A DNA stretch of 64,000 nt. Origin: JAUILH01 sp964230215. GTDB taxonomy: Bacteria; Bacteroidota; Bacteroidia; Flavobacteriales_D; JAUILH01. The notes beneath the pieces are model-generated. The model did not search any database and was not told where the DNA came from. It worked only from the letters and a program-made list of their open reading frames with translations. The position numbers were made by a program, and so were the translations under genes. The stretch lies in assembly GCA_964230215.1 (NCBI GenBank), contig CAXRGQ010000007.1, forward strand, positions 248,001 to 312,000, read 5' to 3'. Shown here piece after piece: positions 25,677 through 34,381 of this stretch; the stretch's first letter is position 1, and each line of letters starts with the position of its first letter.

Positions 25677-27521
25677 CTATTCCACCGTCACACTCTTCGC
25701 TAAATTCCTTGGCTGATCAACATTACAACCCCTCATAACCGCAATGTGGTAAGAAAGCAATTGGAATGGTATAGTCGCCAATAATGGAACCAATGAATCG
25801 TGTGTATCCGGAATCTCCATTACATGATCTGCAATGCCTTTTACGGTGTTATCACCTTCTGTTACAATAGCAATCACCTTTCCTTTACGTGCCTTTACTT
25901 CCTGGATGTTACTCACAATTTTCTCATATGAAGCATCTTTAGTAGCGATCACAAAAACAGGCATCTCATCATCGATTAAGGCAATAGGCCCGTGCTTCAT
26001 TTCTGCCGCAGGATAACCCTCAGCATGGATATACGATATTTCTTTCAGCTTTAAAGCCCCTTCTAAGGCCACTGGGAAGTTATACCCTCTACCAAGATAT
26101 AAGGCGTTGCTTGCGTCTTTGTAGATGTCTGAAATGAACTCGATTTGACTATTTAGTTCAAGTACCTTCTCCACTTTCTCAGGAATGCGCTCTAGTTCCA
26201 TTAAAATACGTCTGTAATCAGACTCAGCCAGCGTACCCTTTTTCTTCGCGATAGATAGAGCCATCAATGTGAGCACGGTTACTTGCGCTGTAAATGCTTT
26301 TGTAGACGCCACCCCAATCTCGGGGCCAGCATGCGTATAAGAACCGCAATGTGTAGTTCTCGAAATAGTCGAACCTACGACATTACAAATACCTACGATA
26401 GTCGCTCCTTTTGATTTAGCTAACTCGATAGCCGCTAGAGTATCTGCTGTCTCTCCACTTTGAGAAATAGCAATTACAACGTCTTTCTCTGTAATAATCG
26501 GATTTCTGTATCTAAACTCAGAAGCATACTCGACCTCAACAGGCATGCGCGCCAAATCCTCAAATAAATACTCACCAACTAAACCTGCATGCCATGACGT
26601 TCCACACGCAACCATAATAATGCGGTTGGCATTCGATATCTTATCCAAATACTCATTAATACCACCTAAACCTACATATCCTTGACCAGCATTCACTCTA
26701 CCGCGCATACAGTCTCTGATCGATCTAGGTTGCTCGTGAATTTCTTTCAGCATAAAGTGATCATAACCACCTTTTTCCAATGCCTCCAATTTCAACTCTA
26801 GCTCCTGTATGTAAGGCGTTTTTTCTTGATTCGCAATGTTCTTTAGCTTCAAACCTTTTTCAAGATCAAGCACTGCAATCTCCTCATCGTTCAGGTATAC
26901 CACGTTTTTAGTGTACTCAACAATCGGTGTCGCATCAGATGCTAAGTAAAAGTCATTTTCACCGATTCCGATTACCAATGGACTACTTTTCTTAGCCGCT
27001 ATTAATCGTGTTGGATCGTTCTTAGAGATTACTACGATGGCATATGCTCCTATCACACCTCTTAGTGCAATACGCACGGCCTCAGCCAAATCTAAGTTCT
27101 CTCTTTTCTGAATATCTTCAATCAGGTGAATTAACACCTCTGTATCCGTGTCACTTCTGAAGGTATGACCACGCGCAATCAACTCCTCCTTTAAAGAGGC
27201 ATAATTCTCAATAATCCCATTATGTATAATAGCCAAATCCCCAGATTCACTTGTATGTGGATGAGCATTGGTATCATTCGGCTCACCATGTGTTGCCCAA
27301 CGAGTATGACCAATTCCGACAGTACCAGTAGTGGTTGAAGAGCCAATATGATCTTCTAAGTCGCTTACTTTACCTTTACATTTATAGATGTTTAGCACAT
27401 CTGACTTTTCCAACAACGCAATTCCAGCACTATCATACCCTCTATACTCTAGACGTTTTAAGCCTTTTACAAGTACGGGATAAGCCTCTTTTTTTCCGAG
27501 ATAAGCGACAATTCCACACAT
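25677..27521 (-). CDS. glmS: Glutamine--fructose-6-phosphate aminotransferase (isomerizing)
   Basis: Makes glucosamine-6-phosphate from fructose-6-phosphate and glutamine, the first step to UDP-GlcNAc for peptidoglycan and LPS. The glutaminase domain starts MCGIVAYLGK, with catalytic Cys2 after Met removal, then GHTRWATHGEP and HNGIIENY. Two SIS domains follow (IMVACGTSWHAGLVGEYL; SQSGETADTLAAIELAKSKG; EGALKLKEISYIHAEGYPAAEMKHGP) and the end is DQPRNLAKSVTVE. 614 residues, full length. It is last in a three-gene minus-strand unit, 3 nt after the DUF4270 gene. No glmS ribozyme is expected or seen upstream, since it is internal in the operon. Confidence 0.97.
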   Translation of the reverse strand: MCGIVAYLGKKEAYPVLVKGLKRLEYRGYDSAGIALLEKSDVLNIYKCKGKVSDLEDHIGSSTTTGTVGIGHTRWATHGEPNDTNAHPHTSESGDLAIIHNGIIENYASLKEELIARGHTFRSDTDTEVLIHLIEDIQKRENLDLAEAVRIALRGVIGAYAIVVISKNDPTRLIAAKKSSPLVIGIGENDFYLASDATPIVEYTKNVVYLNDEEIAVLDLEKGLKLKNIANQEKTPYIQELELKLEALEKGGYDHFMLKEIHEQPRSIRDCMRGRVNAGQGYVGLGGINEYLDKISNANRIIMVACGTSWHAGLVGEYLFEDLARMPVEVEYASEFRYRNPIITEKDVVIAISQSGETADTLAAIELAKSKGATIVGICNVVGSTISRTTHCGSYTHAGPEIGVASTKAFTAQVTVLTLMALSIAKKKGTLAESDYRRILMELERIPEKVEKVLELNSQIEFISDIYKDASNALYLGRGYNFPVALEGALKLKEISYIHAEGYPAAEMKHGPIALIDDEMPVFVIATKDASYEKIVSNIQEVKARKGKVIAIVTEGDNTVKGIADHVMEIPDTHDSLVPLLATIPFQLLSYHIAVMRGCNVDQPRNLAKSVTVE

Positions 27522-27524
27522 AAT

Positions 27525-28889
27525 CTAATAGTTAGTAAAGGTTAATATAAGTTTTGGTTTTCTTCTATTGATTGTTTCGGGCCCAGAAAGGATGCATCTA
27601 TTTCCGGTAACCGACGATAAATTTGTTTCAATGAGCAATTTATTCTGAGCAATTTCACCCTTTAATAAGTTCTGAATGTAGCCTGTAATAACGAAAGTGT
27701 AGGTTTTCTCATCCACATTATAAGCACCCGATCCGCCATAGGTTATTGTGAAAAAATCAGGTATAAATGCTTGGTCTCCCTCATCGTTTAACATTAAAGA
27801 CGTTAATTCGTCATTAGGGTAATAGCTAGATCCCCCATAATAATCCACGGGCAAAACCAATTCGGCCTTATTTATCGCTACCATACCCGAATCAACATAT
27901 CGCATGATGTGGGGAAAGTTAATGGCCGTTCTTAAACCTCCCAAGGTTTGTACATAAGTTTGATAAATCCCTCTGGTCGAATCAGCTAATGATAAGTCTA
28001 CATCTGTTCCAGTATAATCATGAGTAGCGCGTGTAAAGCGCGCAGAGTTATCGTCAATGTCTAAATCGAACGCCTGTTGAATCGTATCACCATCAATAAT
28101 CTCTCGGTAATAAATAGTCACCTTAGAAGCTGCATCCTCTAAATTGAAGTACAACAACGCTCCTTCCTCCGTCATTTGAGATCCATTTTCAGGTCGCACA
28201 TGAAAGCCTTTAAAGTATTCTACAAAACCTTCATTAGTTAATAAATCATTCTCATCCGAGTTGATTATAAACTCACCAAATGCGTTTTTTAATCGCAAGC
28301 GTAATTGAGGGTCTAAGGTATCGCCATCAAAGTAAGTTGGGTCATTCGGTGTTGGAGTGAAGGTTTCAAAGCCCGGTTCAATCAAATTCCCAATACCATT
28401 CTGTGCACCTGTAGAATCAAAATTCAACCACGAGTTTGAATAGTATGAAGAATCTACACTCATAGTATCCAGTATTTCATACACACCAAATGTTTGTGCT
28501 TGAAGGTTTCCGTAATAACTAGCATATTCCATGCTAAGAAAAACCGAATCAACGATAATACTATCTTCTTCAAAAGTCACCCCTTCTCCATCCATTCTAA
28601 GTTGGAAGTATGTAGAAGCCTCTGTATACCCTAACTCAGCATCCTGGTAACTACCAATAATGTTGTTACTCAAACCATTCGTTCTAACCGAGTCATCGCG
28701 CTCCGTATACATAATCATAGAAATAGTATCGGTAGCATTACCCTGTAAGAGCTCATCTTCAGGCTGAAGACCCAGGCCGAGTCCATCTTCAGGTTTCTTA
28801 CAAGAAGACGCCAAAATGGCTATAAAAAAGATTGCGGCCCCTATAATTGGAGACCGCATTCCTTTAAAAAATATATTATATCGTTTCAT
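27525..28889 (-). CDS. DUF4270 family lipoprotein
   Basis: 454 residues from the ATG at 28889 (MKRYNIFFKG). This start gives a signal peptide and lipobox LASSC, and it lies 1 nt after the upstream gene; longer in-frame starts would run back into that gene. The mature part is beta-rich with Asp/Ser/Thr-rich stretches (ATDTISMIMYTERDDSVRTNGLSNNIIGSY near its start is typical of DUF4270), and it ends INRRKPKLILTFTNY. DUF4270 proteins are outer-membrane or surface lipoproteins of unknown function, common in Bacteroidota, and often sit next to glycogen-synthase-like and glmS genes. Confidence 0.88.
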   Translation of the reverse strand: MKRYNIFFKGMRSPIIGAAIFFIAILASSCKKPEDGLGLGLQPEDELLQGNATDTISMIMYTERDDSVRTNGLSNNIIGSYQDAELGYTEASTYFQLRMDGEGVTFEEDSIIVDSVFLSMEYASYYGNLQAQTFGVYEILDTMSVDSSYYSNSWLNFDSTGAQNGIGNLIEPGFETFTPTPNDPTYFDGDTLDPQLRLRLKNAFGEFIINSDENDLLTNEGFVEYFKGFHVRPENGSQMTEEGALLYFNLEDAASKVTIYYREIIDGDTIQQAFDLDIDDNSARFTRATHDYTGTDVDLSLADSTRGIYQTYVQTLGGLRTAINFPHIMRYVDSGMVAINKAELVLPVDYYGGSSYYPNDELTSLMLNDEGDQAFIPDFFTITYGGSGAYNVDEKTYTFVITGYIQNLLKGEIAQNKLLIETNLSSVTGNRCILSGPETINRRKPKLILTFTNY

Positions 28890-28890
28890 A

Positions 28891-29718
28891 TCAATCTGCC
28901 AAAACAGAATTTGTATCAATGACTGTATCGTAAAACTCAGAGTATGCTTCAACATTGCCAGAATCTCCCTGGTACTCCATAAAGGTAGCACCACTATCCT
29001 TAGCATAATCTAAAATTGATTGATCTAAATTTTCGCTTCCAGCTACTACACCATCAGATAAGTTGATAGCTAATTTGTTAAGTGCGTCCATATCTGGATT
29101 CTTCATCAATTCGATATCTGAATCTTCAAAGCCATCAAACTTTAATTTCTTAACCAAATCCTTATCTAAAGTACCATCAAACCCTTGCTCGTATATTGAA
29201 TATACAACCTTAGTATCTGTAAAATGCGGATCATCTCCATACATTTTCTTTAAATAAAGAGGCATCATTGCTGTCATAAAACCATTACAGTGAATCACAT
29301 CTGGTTTCCAGCCTAGCTTCTTTACTGTTTCTAGCACTCCTCTGCAGAAGAATATAGATCTCTCATCATTATCATCAAAGAACTTATCGTCTTGGTTCTT
29401 AAGAACGGCCTTTCTTTTAAAATATTCTTCATTATCGATAAAATATACCTGCATTTTAGCTGCGGGTACAGACGCCACCTTTATGATAAGTGGGTGATCG
29501 GTATCGTTAATGATTAAGTTCATACCACTTAATCTAATTACTTCATGTAATTGATGTCTGCGCTCGTTTATAACGCCATATCTGGGCATAAATACCCTGA
29601 TTTCTTTGCCGTTTTCCTGAATGCCTTGTGGTAGATTTCTAACTGTTTTTGATATTTCCGTTTCCGGTAAAAATGGTTGTATCTCCTGAGAGACGTAAAG
29701 AACTCTTCGTTTTTCCAT
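28891..29718 (-). CDS. Glycogen/starch-synthase-like protein, N-terminal (GT5) domain only
   Basis: 275 residues from ATG 29718 (MEKRRVLYVSQEI). The protein resembles the N-terminal Rossmann domain of glycogen synthase: YVSQEIQPF, IRVFMPRYG, VYFIDNEEYF, FFCRGVLETVKKLGWKPDVIHCNGF. It stops before the C-terminal GT-B domain. The ADP-glucose-binding KxGG motif of real synthases is replaced by ETEISKTVRNLP, so glycogen-synthase activity is doubtful. The predicted transcription start (promoter 29746-29777) is downstream of an alternative ATG at 29748, supporting 29718. First gene of the unit with DUF4270 and glmS; divergent from panC. A regulatory or other sugar-linked role is possible but unproven. 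Confidence 0.85.
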   Translation of the reverse strand: MEKRRVLYVSQEIQPFLPETEISKTVRNLPQGIQENGKEIRVFMPRYGVINERRHQLHEVIRLSGMNLIINDTDHPLIIKVASVPAAKMQVYFIDNEEYFKRKAVLKNQDDKFFDDNDERSIFFCRGVLETVKKLGWKPDVIHCNGFMTAMMPLYLKKMYGDDPHFTDTKVVYSIYEQGFDGTLDKDLVKKLKFDGFEDSDIELMKNPDMDALNKLAINLSDGVVAGSENLDQSILDYAKDSGATFMEYQGDSGNVEAYSEFYDTVIDTNSVLAD

Positions 29719-29745
29719 AATCTTCCCTGCAGTTTTTTGCAGGTA

Positions 29746-29777
29746 CAAAAATATATAAAATTCAGGGGATTTTCAAA
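29746..29777 (-). promoter_or_regulatory. Consensus Bacteroidota promoter of the GT5-DUF4270-glmS unit
   Basis: On the minus strand, TTTG (29777-29774), 20 nt spacer, TATTTTTG (29753-29746) match TTTG-N19/20-TANNTTTG exactly. Transcription should begin near 29740, leaving a leader of about 20 nt before ATG 29718. Confidence 0.8.
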
Positions 29778-29859
29778 CATTTTAGGGCAATAAATGTTAG
29801 AATCACTGCGAATTACGGTAATTTTTCCTCTACTTTGCACGGATTTTTATTCAAGTAAG

Positions 29860-30708
29860 ATGATAGTTTGCGATACAGCAGATAGCCTACAGTTAGCCAT
29901 AAGCGACTTTAAAAATCAAGGGCTAAGCATTGGTTTTGTCCCTACCATGGGCGCACTTCATAATGGACACGTATCTCTAATTAAACAGGCTAAGACGAAT
30001 AATGATGTATGTATAGTAAGCATATTTGTCAATCCTACCCAGTTTAACAACAAAGAGGATTTGGATAAATATCCCATTACACATGAGGCAGATAAGGCTC
30101 TAATTAAAGATTACTGTGATCTCGTGTTTATTCCTAAATCAAAAGAGGAAGTGTATACCAATGATTATACGCCTGCTAAAATTGACCTGAATGGAGTTGA
30201 TAAGGTAATGGAAGGCGAAAAACGGCCTGGTCATTTTGAAGGTGTTGTGAATGTTGTCAACCAATTATTTAAACTGATTCCTGCAGACAAAGCCTATTTC
30301 GGAATTAAAGACTTTCAGCAACTAGCGATAATTAGATTATTACAGCAGCAATTGCATCCTAGTTTGGAAATAATTCCCTGCGACATTGTGCGCGAAGAGA
30401 ACGGCTTAGCAATGAGTAGTCGGAATACCCGTTTATCTCCCTCTACCCGAGATAGCGCCAGCATAATTTACACAGCATTACAATCAATTAAAGACGATTA
30501 CCCGAAATATTCCCTGTCTACTTGCGTTAATCAGGCCATTGATATTATAAATGCACAGGAGGGTTTTACGGTGGAGTATTTAAGCATCTGTGACCACTAC
30601 TCACTAAAGCTCACGGATGAGTGGCACGAATCGGATAAGCCTCATGCTTGTGTAGCCGTTTTTGCAGATAAGATAAGATTGATAGACAATATGTCGATAA
30701 TTGATTAA
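29860..30708 (+). CDS. panC: Pantoate--beta-alanine ligase (pantothenate synthetase)
   Basis: Joins pantoate and beta-alanine with ATP in pantothenate/CoA synthesis. Family motifs are VPTMGALHNGHVSLI (HIGH-like HNGH), IFVNPTQFN, the FGIKDFQQLAIIR segment, and the KMSKS-equivalent AMSSRNTRLSP. The ATG at 29860 gives 282 residues and the standard start; an upstream in-frame ATG at 29794 would add 22 residues unlike the family and lies in the divergent promoter region. panD follows 12 nt downstream, so the two cooperate in the same pathway. Confidence 0.96.
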   Translation: MIVCDTADSLQLAISDFKNQGLSIGFVPTMGALHNGHVSLIKQAKTNNDVCIVSIFVNPTQFNNKEDLDKYPITHEADKALIKDYCDLVFIPKSKEEVYTNDYTPAKIDLNGVDKVMEGEKRPGHFEGVVNVVNQLFKLIPADKAYFGIKDFQQLAIIRLLQQQLHPSLEIIPCDIVREENGLAMSSRNTRLSPSTRDSASIIYTALQSIKDDYPKYSLSTCVNQAIDIINAQEGFTVEYLSICDHYSLKLTDEWHESDKPHACVAVFADKIRLIDNMSIID

Positions 30709-30720
30709 TTTTGTGCCGCA

Positions 30721-31071
30721 ATGTTAGTTACAGTTTTAAAATCAAAGCTTCATAGAGTAAGCATAACACAAGCCGAGTTGAACTATATTGGCTCTGTTAC
30801 CATCGATGAAGAATTAATGGAAGCCGCCAATTTAATTGAGGGCGAAAAAGTGCAAATCGTTAATAACAATAACGGTGAGCGCATTGAGACCTACGTTATT
30901 AAAGGCGAACGTAATTCGGGTGTGATTTGCCTGAACGGTGCGGCGGCTCGTCGTGCTGCAGTTGGAGATGTAGTCATCATTATTTCCTATGCTATGATGG
31001 ATTTTGAAGAAGCTAAGAAATTCAAACCAACTTTAGTGTTCCCAGACACCGCTACTAACAAACTCGTTTAA
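30721..31071 (+). CDS. panD: Aspartate 1-decarboxylase
   Basis: Pyruvoyl enzyme that makes beta-alanine from aspartate for the PanC reaction next door. The self-cleavage site Gly24-Ser25 lies in ELNYIGSVTID; Lys9 and His11 of KSKLHRVSIT and the NGAAARRAAVGD segment are present. 116 residues is standard. It starts 12 nt after panC; TAATTTTG (30706-30713), overlapping the panC stop codon, matches the -7 element and may add a promoter. Confidence 0.97.
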   Translation: MLVTVLKSKLHRVSITQAELNYIGSVTIDEELMEAANLIEGEKVQIVNNNNGERIETYVIKGERNSGVICLNGAAARRAAVGDVVIIISYAMMDFEEAKKFKPTLVFPDTATNKLV

Positions 31072-31073
31072 TA

Positions 31074-32093
31074 TTGAAAGATAAGATCATCGCAGTACTT
31101 AAAATTCTTCTACCCCTGGGCGTAGGCGTTTTTTTGGTATGGGCATTTTATGATGCTTTATGCGAAGATCAAAAGGAAGAGCTCTTTGACGCTTTTAGTA
31201 ATGCCAACTATATGTGGGTGCTGTTATCCCTAATTTTTGGCTTTATGAGTCATTTAAGCCGGGCTATTCGCTGGAAGTACTCGTTGGAACCGATGGGCTA
31301 TACACCCAAGCTGAGTCTTCTTTATCATAGTTTGATGGTGGGTTATTTAGTGAATTACCTTTTCCCCAGAGCAGGAGAAGCCAGTAGAGCTGGTGTTCTC
31401 AAAAAGTATGGCAACGTACCGTTTGAGAAAGGTTTTGGCACCATAATAGCCGAACGTGCAATTGATTTGGTGATGCTAGGAATCATCGTACTGATTACAC
31501 TAGGACTGCAAATGGATAAGATGGATTTATTTAGTAATGCCATTGATGGTTTTGGATCAACCGAATCTTGCAGTAGTATAGATATATTCGGTTTGATGGG
31601 TAAAATAATAACCTATGGAATTCTGCTAGGGTTTGCAGCAGCAGTCATTGGTTTTGTGGCCAGTAAAAAAATTCGCGCGAAATTGTTAGAATTAGCGAAA
31701 GGTGTTTGGCAAGGCATTACAGCCATTCTTAAATCTAAAAACAAACTCCCATTTATCGGGCATTCTATCTTTATATGGATGATGTATATTTTATTCTTCT
31801 CGGTATGTTTCCCAGCCTTTGATCAAACAGGTGACTTGGGCATTGACGCTATGATGGGCGGCTTTATTGCGGGAACCATAGGCATTGTACTCGTACAAGG
31901 AGGTATTGGCGTGTATCCAGCTTTTGTTGCGCTTATTCTGAGTATATACATGGGCGCAGAGGGCACTATTCACCCTACGGCATTAGCATTGGGGTGGATA
32001 ATTTGGTCATCTCAAACCTTAATGATGATTCTATTGGGATTGATTTCCTTGTTCGCAGTTAGCCGCATGACTGAGATTAAGGCAGACGAATAA
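31074..32093 (+). CDS. UPF0104 / LPG-synthase-type flippase membrane protein
   Basis: Start is TTG at 31074, 2 nt after panD. Polytopic inner-membrane protein of 339 residues with about eight helices (e.g. VLLSLIFGFMSHLSRAIRW, LVNYLFPRAGEASRA, IIVLITLGLQM, ILLGFAAAVIGFVAS, HSIFIWMMYILFFSVCF). The motif NYLFPRAGEASRA and the GGIGVYPAFVALIL segment are typical of the lysylphosphatidylglycerol synthase TM/UPF0104 (YbhN) family. These proteins are thought to flip or transport lipids. The position after panCD is common in Bacteroidota, but a functional link is unclear. Confidence 0.88.
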   Translation: MKDKIIAVLKILLPLGVGVFLVWAFYDALCEDQKEELFDAFSNANYMWVLLSLIFGFMSHLSRAIRWKYSLEPMGYTPKLSLLYHSLMVGYLVNYLFPRAGEASRAGVLKKYGNVPFEKGFGTIIAERAIDLVMLGIIVLITLGLQMDKMDLFSNAIDGFGSTESCSSIDIFGLMGKIITYGILLGFAAAVIGFVASKKIRAKLLELAKGVWQGITAILKSKNKLPFIGHSIFIWMMYILFFSVCFPAFDQTGDLGIDAMMGGFIAGTIGIVLVQGGIGVYPAFVALILSIYMGAEGTIHPTALALGWIIWSSQTLMMILLGLISLFAVSRMTEIKADE

Positions 32094-32110
32094 ATTACTA
32101 CATTTACCTC

Positions 32111-32602
32111 ATGAGCACTCTAGAGGGCATTAGATCTAAGATATTTACAACAGACACTTTAGCCAATTTAAAGGCACAAATGGCGGGTAAAAACTCTGCC
32201 TTTACTAATGGCTGTTTTGATATACTCCATTTAGGACATGTAACTTACTTAGCCTCTGCATCTGATTTAGGCGACTTCTTTGTGATTGGCGTAAATGCAG
32301 ACGCCTCCGTTAAGCGTCTTAAGGGCCCCAGCAGACCGGTTAAGGACGAATATTCACGTGCATTAATACTTGCAAGTTTATCCTTTGTTGACGCCGTAGT
32401 GATATTTGAGGAAGACACACCCCTCGAGCTTATAACAGAATTACGCCCTCATACTTTGATTAAGGGAGGAGATTATGATCCGAATATTACAGACAAAAAC
32501 GACCCTAAATACATTGTAGGAAGAGATTTGGTTGAGAGTGTGCGGGTAATTCCGTTTGTGGATGGGCATTCTAGTTCTGGTTTAATTGAGAAGATGAGAT
32601 GA
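32111..32602 (+). CDS. rfaE2: D-glycero-beta-D-manno-heptose 1-phosphate adenylyltransferase
   Basis: Cytidylyltransferase-like nucleotidyltransferase that adenylates heptose-1-phosphate for LPS core or surface sugars. TNGCFDILHLGHVTYL gives the HxGH nucleotide site; KGPSRPVKDEYSRALILASLSFVDAVVIFEEDTP and IKGGDYD match RfaE2, and the end (GHSSSGLIEKM) corresponds to the conserved second nucleotide-binding motif. 163 residues, the stand-alone form without the kinase domain. The next gene overlaps its last 4 nt. Confidence 0.95.
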   Translation: MSTLEGIRSKIFTTDTLANLKAQMAGKNSAFTNGCFDILHLGHVTYLASASDLGDFFVIGVNADASVKRLKGPSRPVKDEYSRALILASLSFVDAVVIFEEDTPLELITELRPHTLIKGGDYDPNITDKNDPKYIVGRDLVESVRVIPFVDGHSSSGLIEKMR

Positions 32603-33273
32603 TTACTAAAACAATTTACGTAGACGAACTGAAGGAAAATCATGTATCCTTTCGTTTCGAGCGAGGGTATAAGAAATTTCAAACCTTTTATAATGGGAAG
32701 TTTTTAGGTGAAATGAATGGGCTTTCAGAACTTCAGTCTGGAGCTGATTACGTAAGTGAAGATGGTAATAAAATTCATGTTAGATTAGATAAAGATCGTT
32801 CTGGAAAATCCTATTTTGAAGTAGAATATAATTCAGTTCCTGCACCAATATCACCCAGATATCCAGTAAAAACACTTAAGCGTGCATCCAATTGGGTTTT
32901 GGCGTTTGCCATAATATCTACCCTAATTGCTAGCTTATTAATCTATTTGTTATACCCAAGGATCCTCGAAACATTCTACGGGTATGTTTATCCAGTAATA
33001 GCCATAACGCTTTTTTACTGTTTCTTTGGTATTAGGAAGTATGACCGAACATCTCTATTTATCGCTATTATAATTCTGAGTCTTGACCTCTTACATAAGG
33101 TTGTTTTACAAATATATCTTGACACATTTGATTCAGGATTGTTTGAACTTTTAGAAATTATTGCCTTGGTTACTCTATTTAAAGCCATTAAACCAATGAA
33201 CCAAATGCAGGAAATAAAAAGGCGTTTACAGGGTAAAATGTCTGAAGATATAATTGATGATGCTACTTTTTAA
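32599..33273 (+). CDS. Hypothetical four-helix membrane protein, 224 aa
   Basis: ATG overlaps the rfaE2 stop (ATGA). The N-terminal 95 residues are soluble and beta-like (FRFERGYKKFQTFYNGKFLGEM, then DKDRSGKSYFEVEYNS). Four hydrophobic helices follow: WVLAFAIISTLIASLLIYLLY, YPVIAITLFYCFFGI, LFIAIIILSLDLLHKVVLQIYL, FELLEIIALVTLFKAI. No family recognised. The downstream flank is where the toxin-antitoxin cassettes begin. Confidence 0.75.
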   Translation: MITKTIYVDELKENHVSFRFERGYKKFQTFYNGKFLGEMNGLSELQSGADYVSEDGNKIHVRLDKDRSGKSYFEVEYNSVPAPISPRYPVKTLKRASNWVLAFAIISTLIASLLIYLLYPRILETFYGYVYPVIAITLFYCFFGIRKYDRTSLFIAIIILSLDLLHKVVLQIYLDTFDSGLFELLEIIALVTLFKAIKPMNQMQEIKRRLQGKMSEDIIDDATF

Positions 33274-33291
33274 GGGGGTAGTTTCTTTAGC

Positions 33292-33356
33292 GCTAATGGC
33301 GATTGGCACTATAACATGTATAAGGAATAAAGTTGCTAACTTTAGTGAGACGTTAG
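33292..33356 (+). repeat. Cassette-boundary repeat R3, copy a
   Basis: A 65-nt element from GCTAATGGCGATTGGC to ACGTTAG, about 90% the same as 34275-34339. It contains the inner hairpin AAAGTT-GCT-AACTTT (33329-33343). GCTAATGGC at its start can partly pair with GACGTTAGC at its end, so the whole folds as an imperfect hairpin. It precedes higBA. Confidence 0.75.
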
Positions 33357-33444
33357 CCAGCATTGAGGAACAGTCGCCTGAAAATTTTCCACAAACAAAG
33401 CAACTTTTTACTTACCTTTAGCGTTAGTATTGTAAGACGTGACT

Positions 33445-33726
33445 ATGATTAAATCTTTTGGGTCAAAGGAAACAGAAAAAGTGTGGAATGGAATTAGATC
33501 CAAAAAACTTCCTCTTGAATGCCAGAAGATTGGCCGTAGAAAGCTAAGAATGATTAACAATTCGATTGACATAAATGACCTAAGAGTGCCGCCAGCTAAT
33601 AGACTTGAAAAGTTAAGCGGTAATCTAAGTGAGTTTCATTCAATCAGGATTAACAAGCAATGGCGTATTATTTTTAAGTGGAATAATGGAAACGCACATG
33701 AAGTAGAAATTATTGATTATCACTGA
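33445..33726 (+). CDS. higB: HigB-type toxin (RelE superfamily)
   Basis: Ribosome-associated mRNA interferase of the HigB group. 93 residues from ATG 33445 (MIKSFGSKETEKVWNG), the usual HigB start; a GTG two codons earlier is possible. Other family features are RRKLRMINNSIDINDLRVPPANRLEKL, then SIRINKQWRIIFKW with the conserved Arg and Trp, and the C-terminal VEIIDYH. As usual for HigBA, toxin precedes antitoxin, with 1 nt between them. Confidence 0.93.
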   Translation: MIKSFGSKETEKVWNGIRSKKLPLECQKIGRRKLRMINNSIDINDLRVPPANRLEKLSGNLSEFHSIRINKQWRIIFKWNNGNAHEVEIIDYH

Positions 33727-33727
33727 T

Positions 33728-34027
33728 ATGGAAAAGTTAGATAACATACACCCGGGTGAAGTTCTTCTTGAAGAGTTTATGCTTCCAATGGAAATTACAG
33801 CTTATAGATTATCTAAATCTATTAATATTCCACAAACAAGAATTAGTGAAATTCTTAAAGGCAAAAGAAGAATCACAGCAGATACGGCACTTAGGCTCGG
33901 TAAGTTTTTTGGAAATTCTGCTAAGTTTTGGCTTGGTCTTCAAGATGATTATGATCTTGAAAATGAGAAAAACAAAAAGCAAAAAGAGTTTGACCAAATT
34001 CAGACATGGGAAAATAACGCAGCCTGA
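33728..34027 (+). CDS. higA: HigA-type antitoxin (XRE family, VapI-like)
   Basis: 99-residue DNA-binding antitoxin. It begins EKLDNIHPGEVLLEEF (the typical HPGE start), followed by a helix-turn-helix AYRLSKSINIPQTRISEILKGKRRIT and DTALRLGKFFGNSAKFWLGLQ. It neutralises HigB and should repress the operon. ATG 33728 is 1 nt after the toxin stop; an upstream in-frame ATG at 33713 overlaps higB and adds five residues. An acidic/basic tail (LENEKNKKQKEF) follows the core. Confidence 0.94.
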   Translation: MEKLDNIHPGEVLLEEFMLPMEITAYRLSKSINIPQTRISEILKGKRRITADTALRLGKFFGNSAKFWLGLQDDYDLENEKNKKQKEFDQIQTWENNAA

Positions 34028-34108
34028 CAACGGGTAAATCGAAAATGCCCAAGCGTCTGAACACACGCACTTTGTAGCCGTCATTTAATTTGTATTTTTA
34101 AACATACA

Positions 34109-34274
34109 ACGTTAGAGACACGCGTTTTATCCTGCCCCGTTAAAACCAAAATCCCCACCCCATAAATACATTACGTTCTCAAACATTACCTTTACCTCAT
34201 AGCAAAAGTGAAAAGAGCATATTTCTGTCGGAATTGTGGAGCGCAATCACCGAAATGGATGGGTAAATGCAGCA
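34109..34274 (+). pseudogene. Duplicated radA promoter and 5' end (dead copy)
   Basis: About 165 nt nearly identical to 35066-35230, which is the promoter and first 25 codons of radA. Differences are few: a length change near the ACGTT start, ATA instead of ATG at the start codon (34199), and one base in the zinc-finger codons (GGATGGG for GGGTGGG). After AAATGCAGCA the copy breaks off into repeat R3. It cannot encode a RadA product. Confidence 0.88.
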
Positions 34275-34339
34275 CTAATGGCGATTGGCAACTATAACAT
34301 ATTATAAGGAATAAAGTTGCTAACTTTAGCCAGACGTTG
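34275..34339 (+). repeat. Cassette-boundary repeat R3, copy b
   Basis: Begins CTAATGGCGATTGGCA directly at the break of the duplicated radA head and ends ACGTTGTGC. Shares the inner hairpin AAAGTT-GCT-AACTTT with copy a. It precedes mntA/hepT. Confidence 0.75.
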
Positions 34340-34381
34340 TGCGCAATTGACGTAAGGAATTAAAGCAAAGCAATTATTACT

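Noticed and set aside
28890..29006. Upstream extension of the DUF4270 gene
   Set aside because: Would overlap the glycogen-synthase-like gene and hide the lipoprotein signal peptide.
29794..29859. Upstream ATG start for panC
   Set aside because: Adds 22 residues not seen in PanC and lies in the divergent promoter region.
34199..34274. Possible short RadA-like gene at the duplicated head
   Set aside because: Start codon is ATA and the copy ends after about 25 codons; called a pseudogene fragment.
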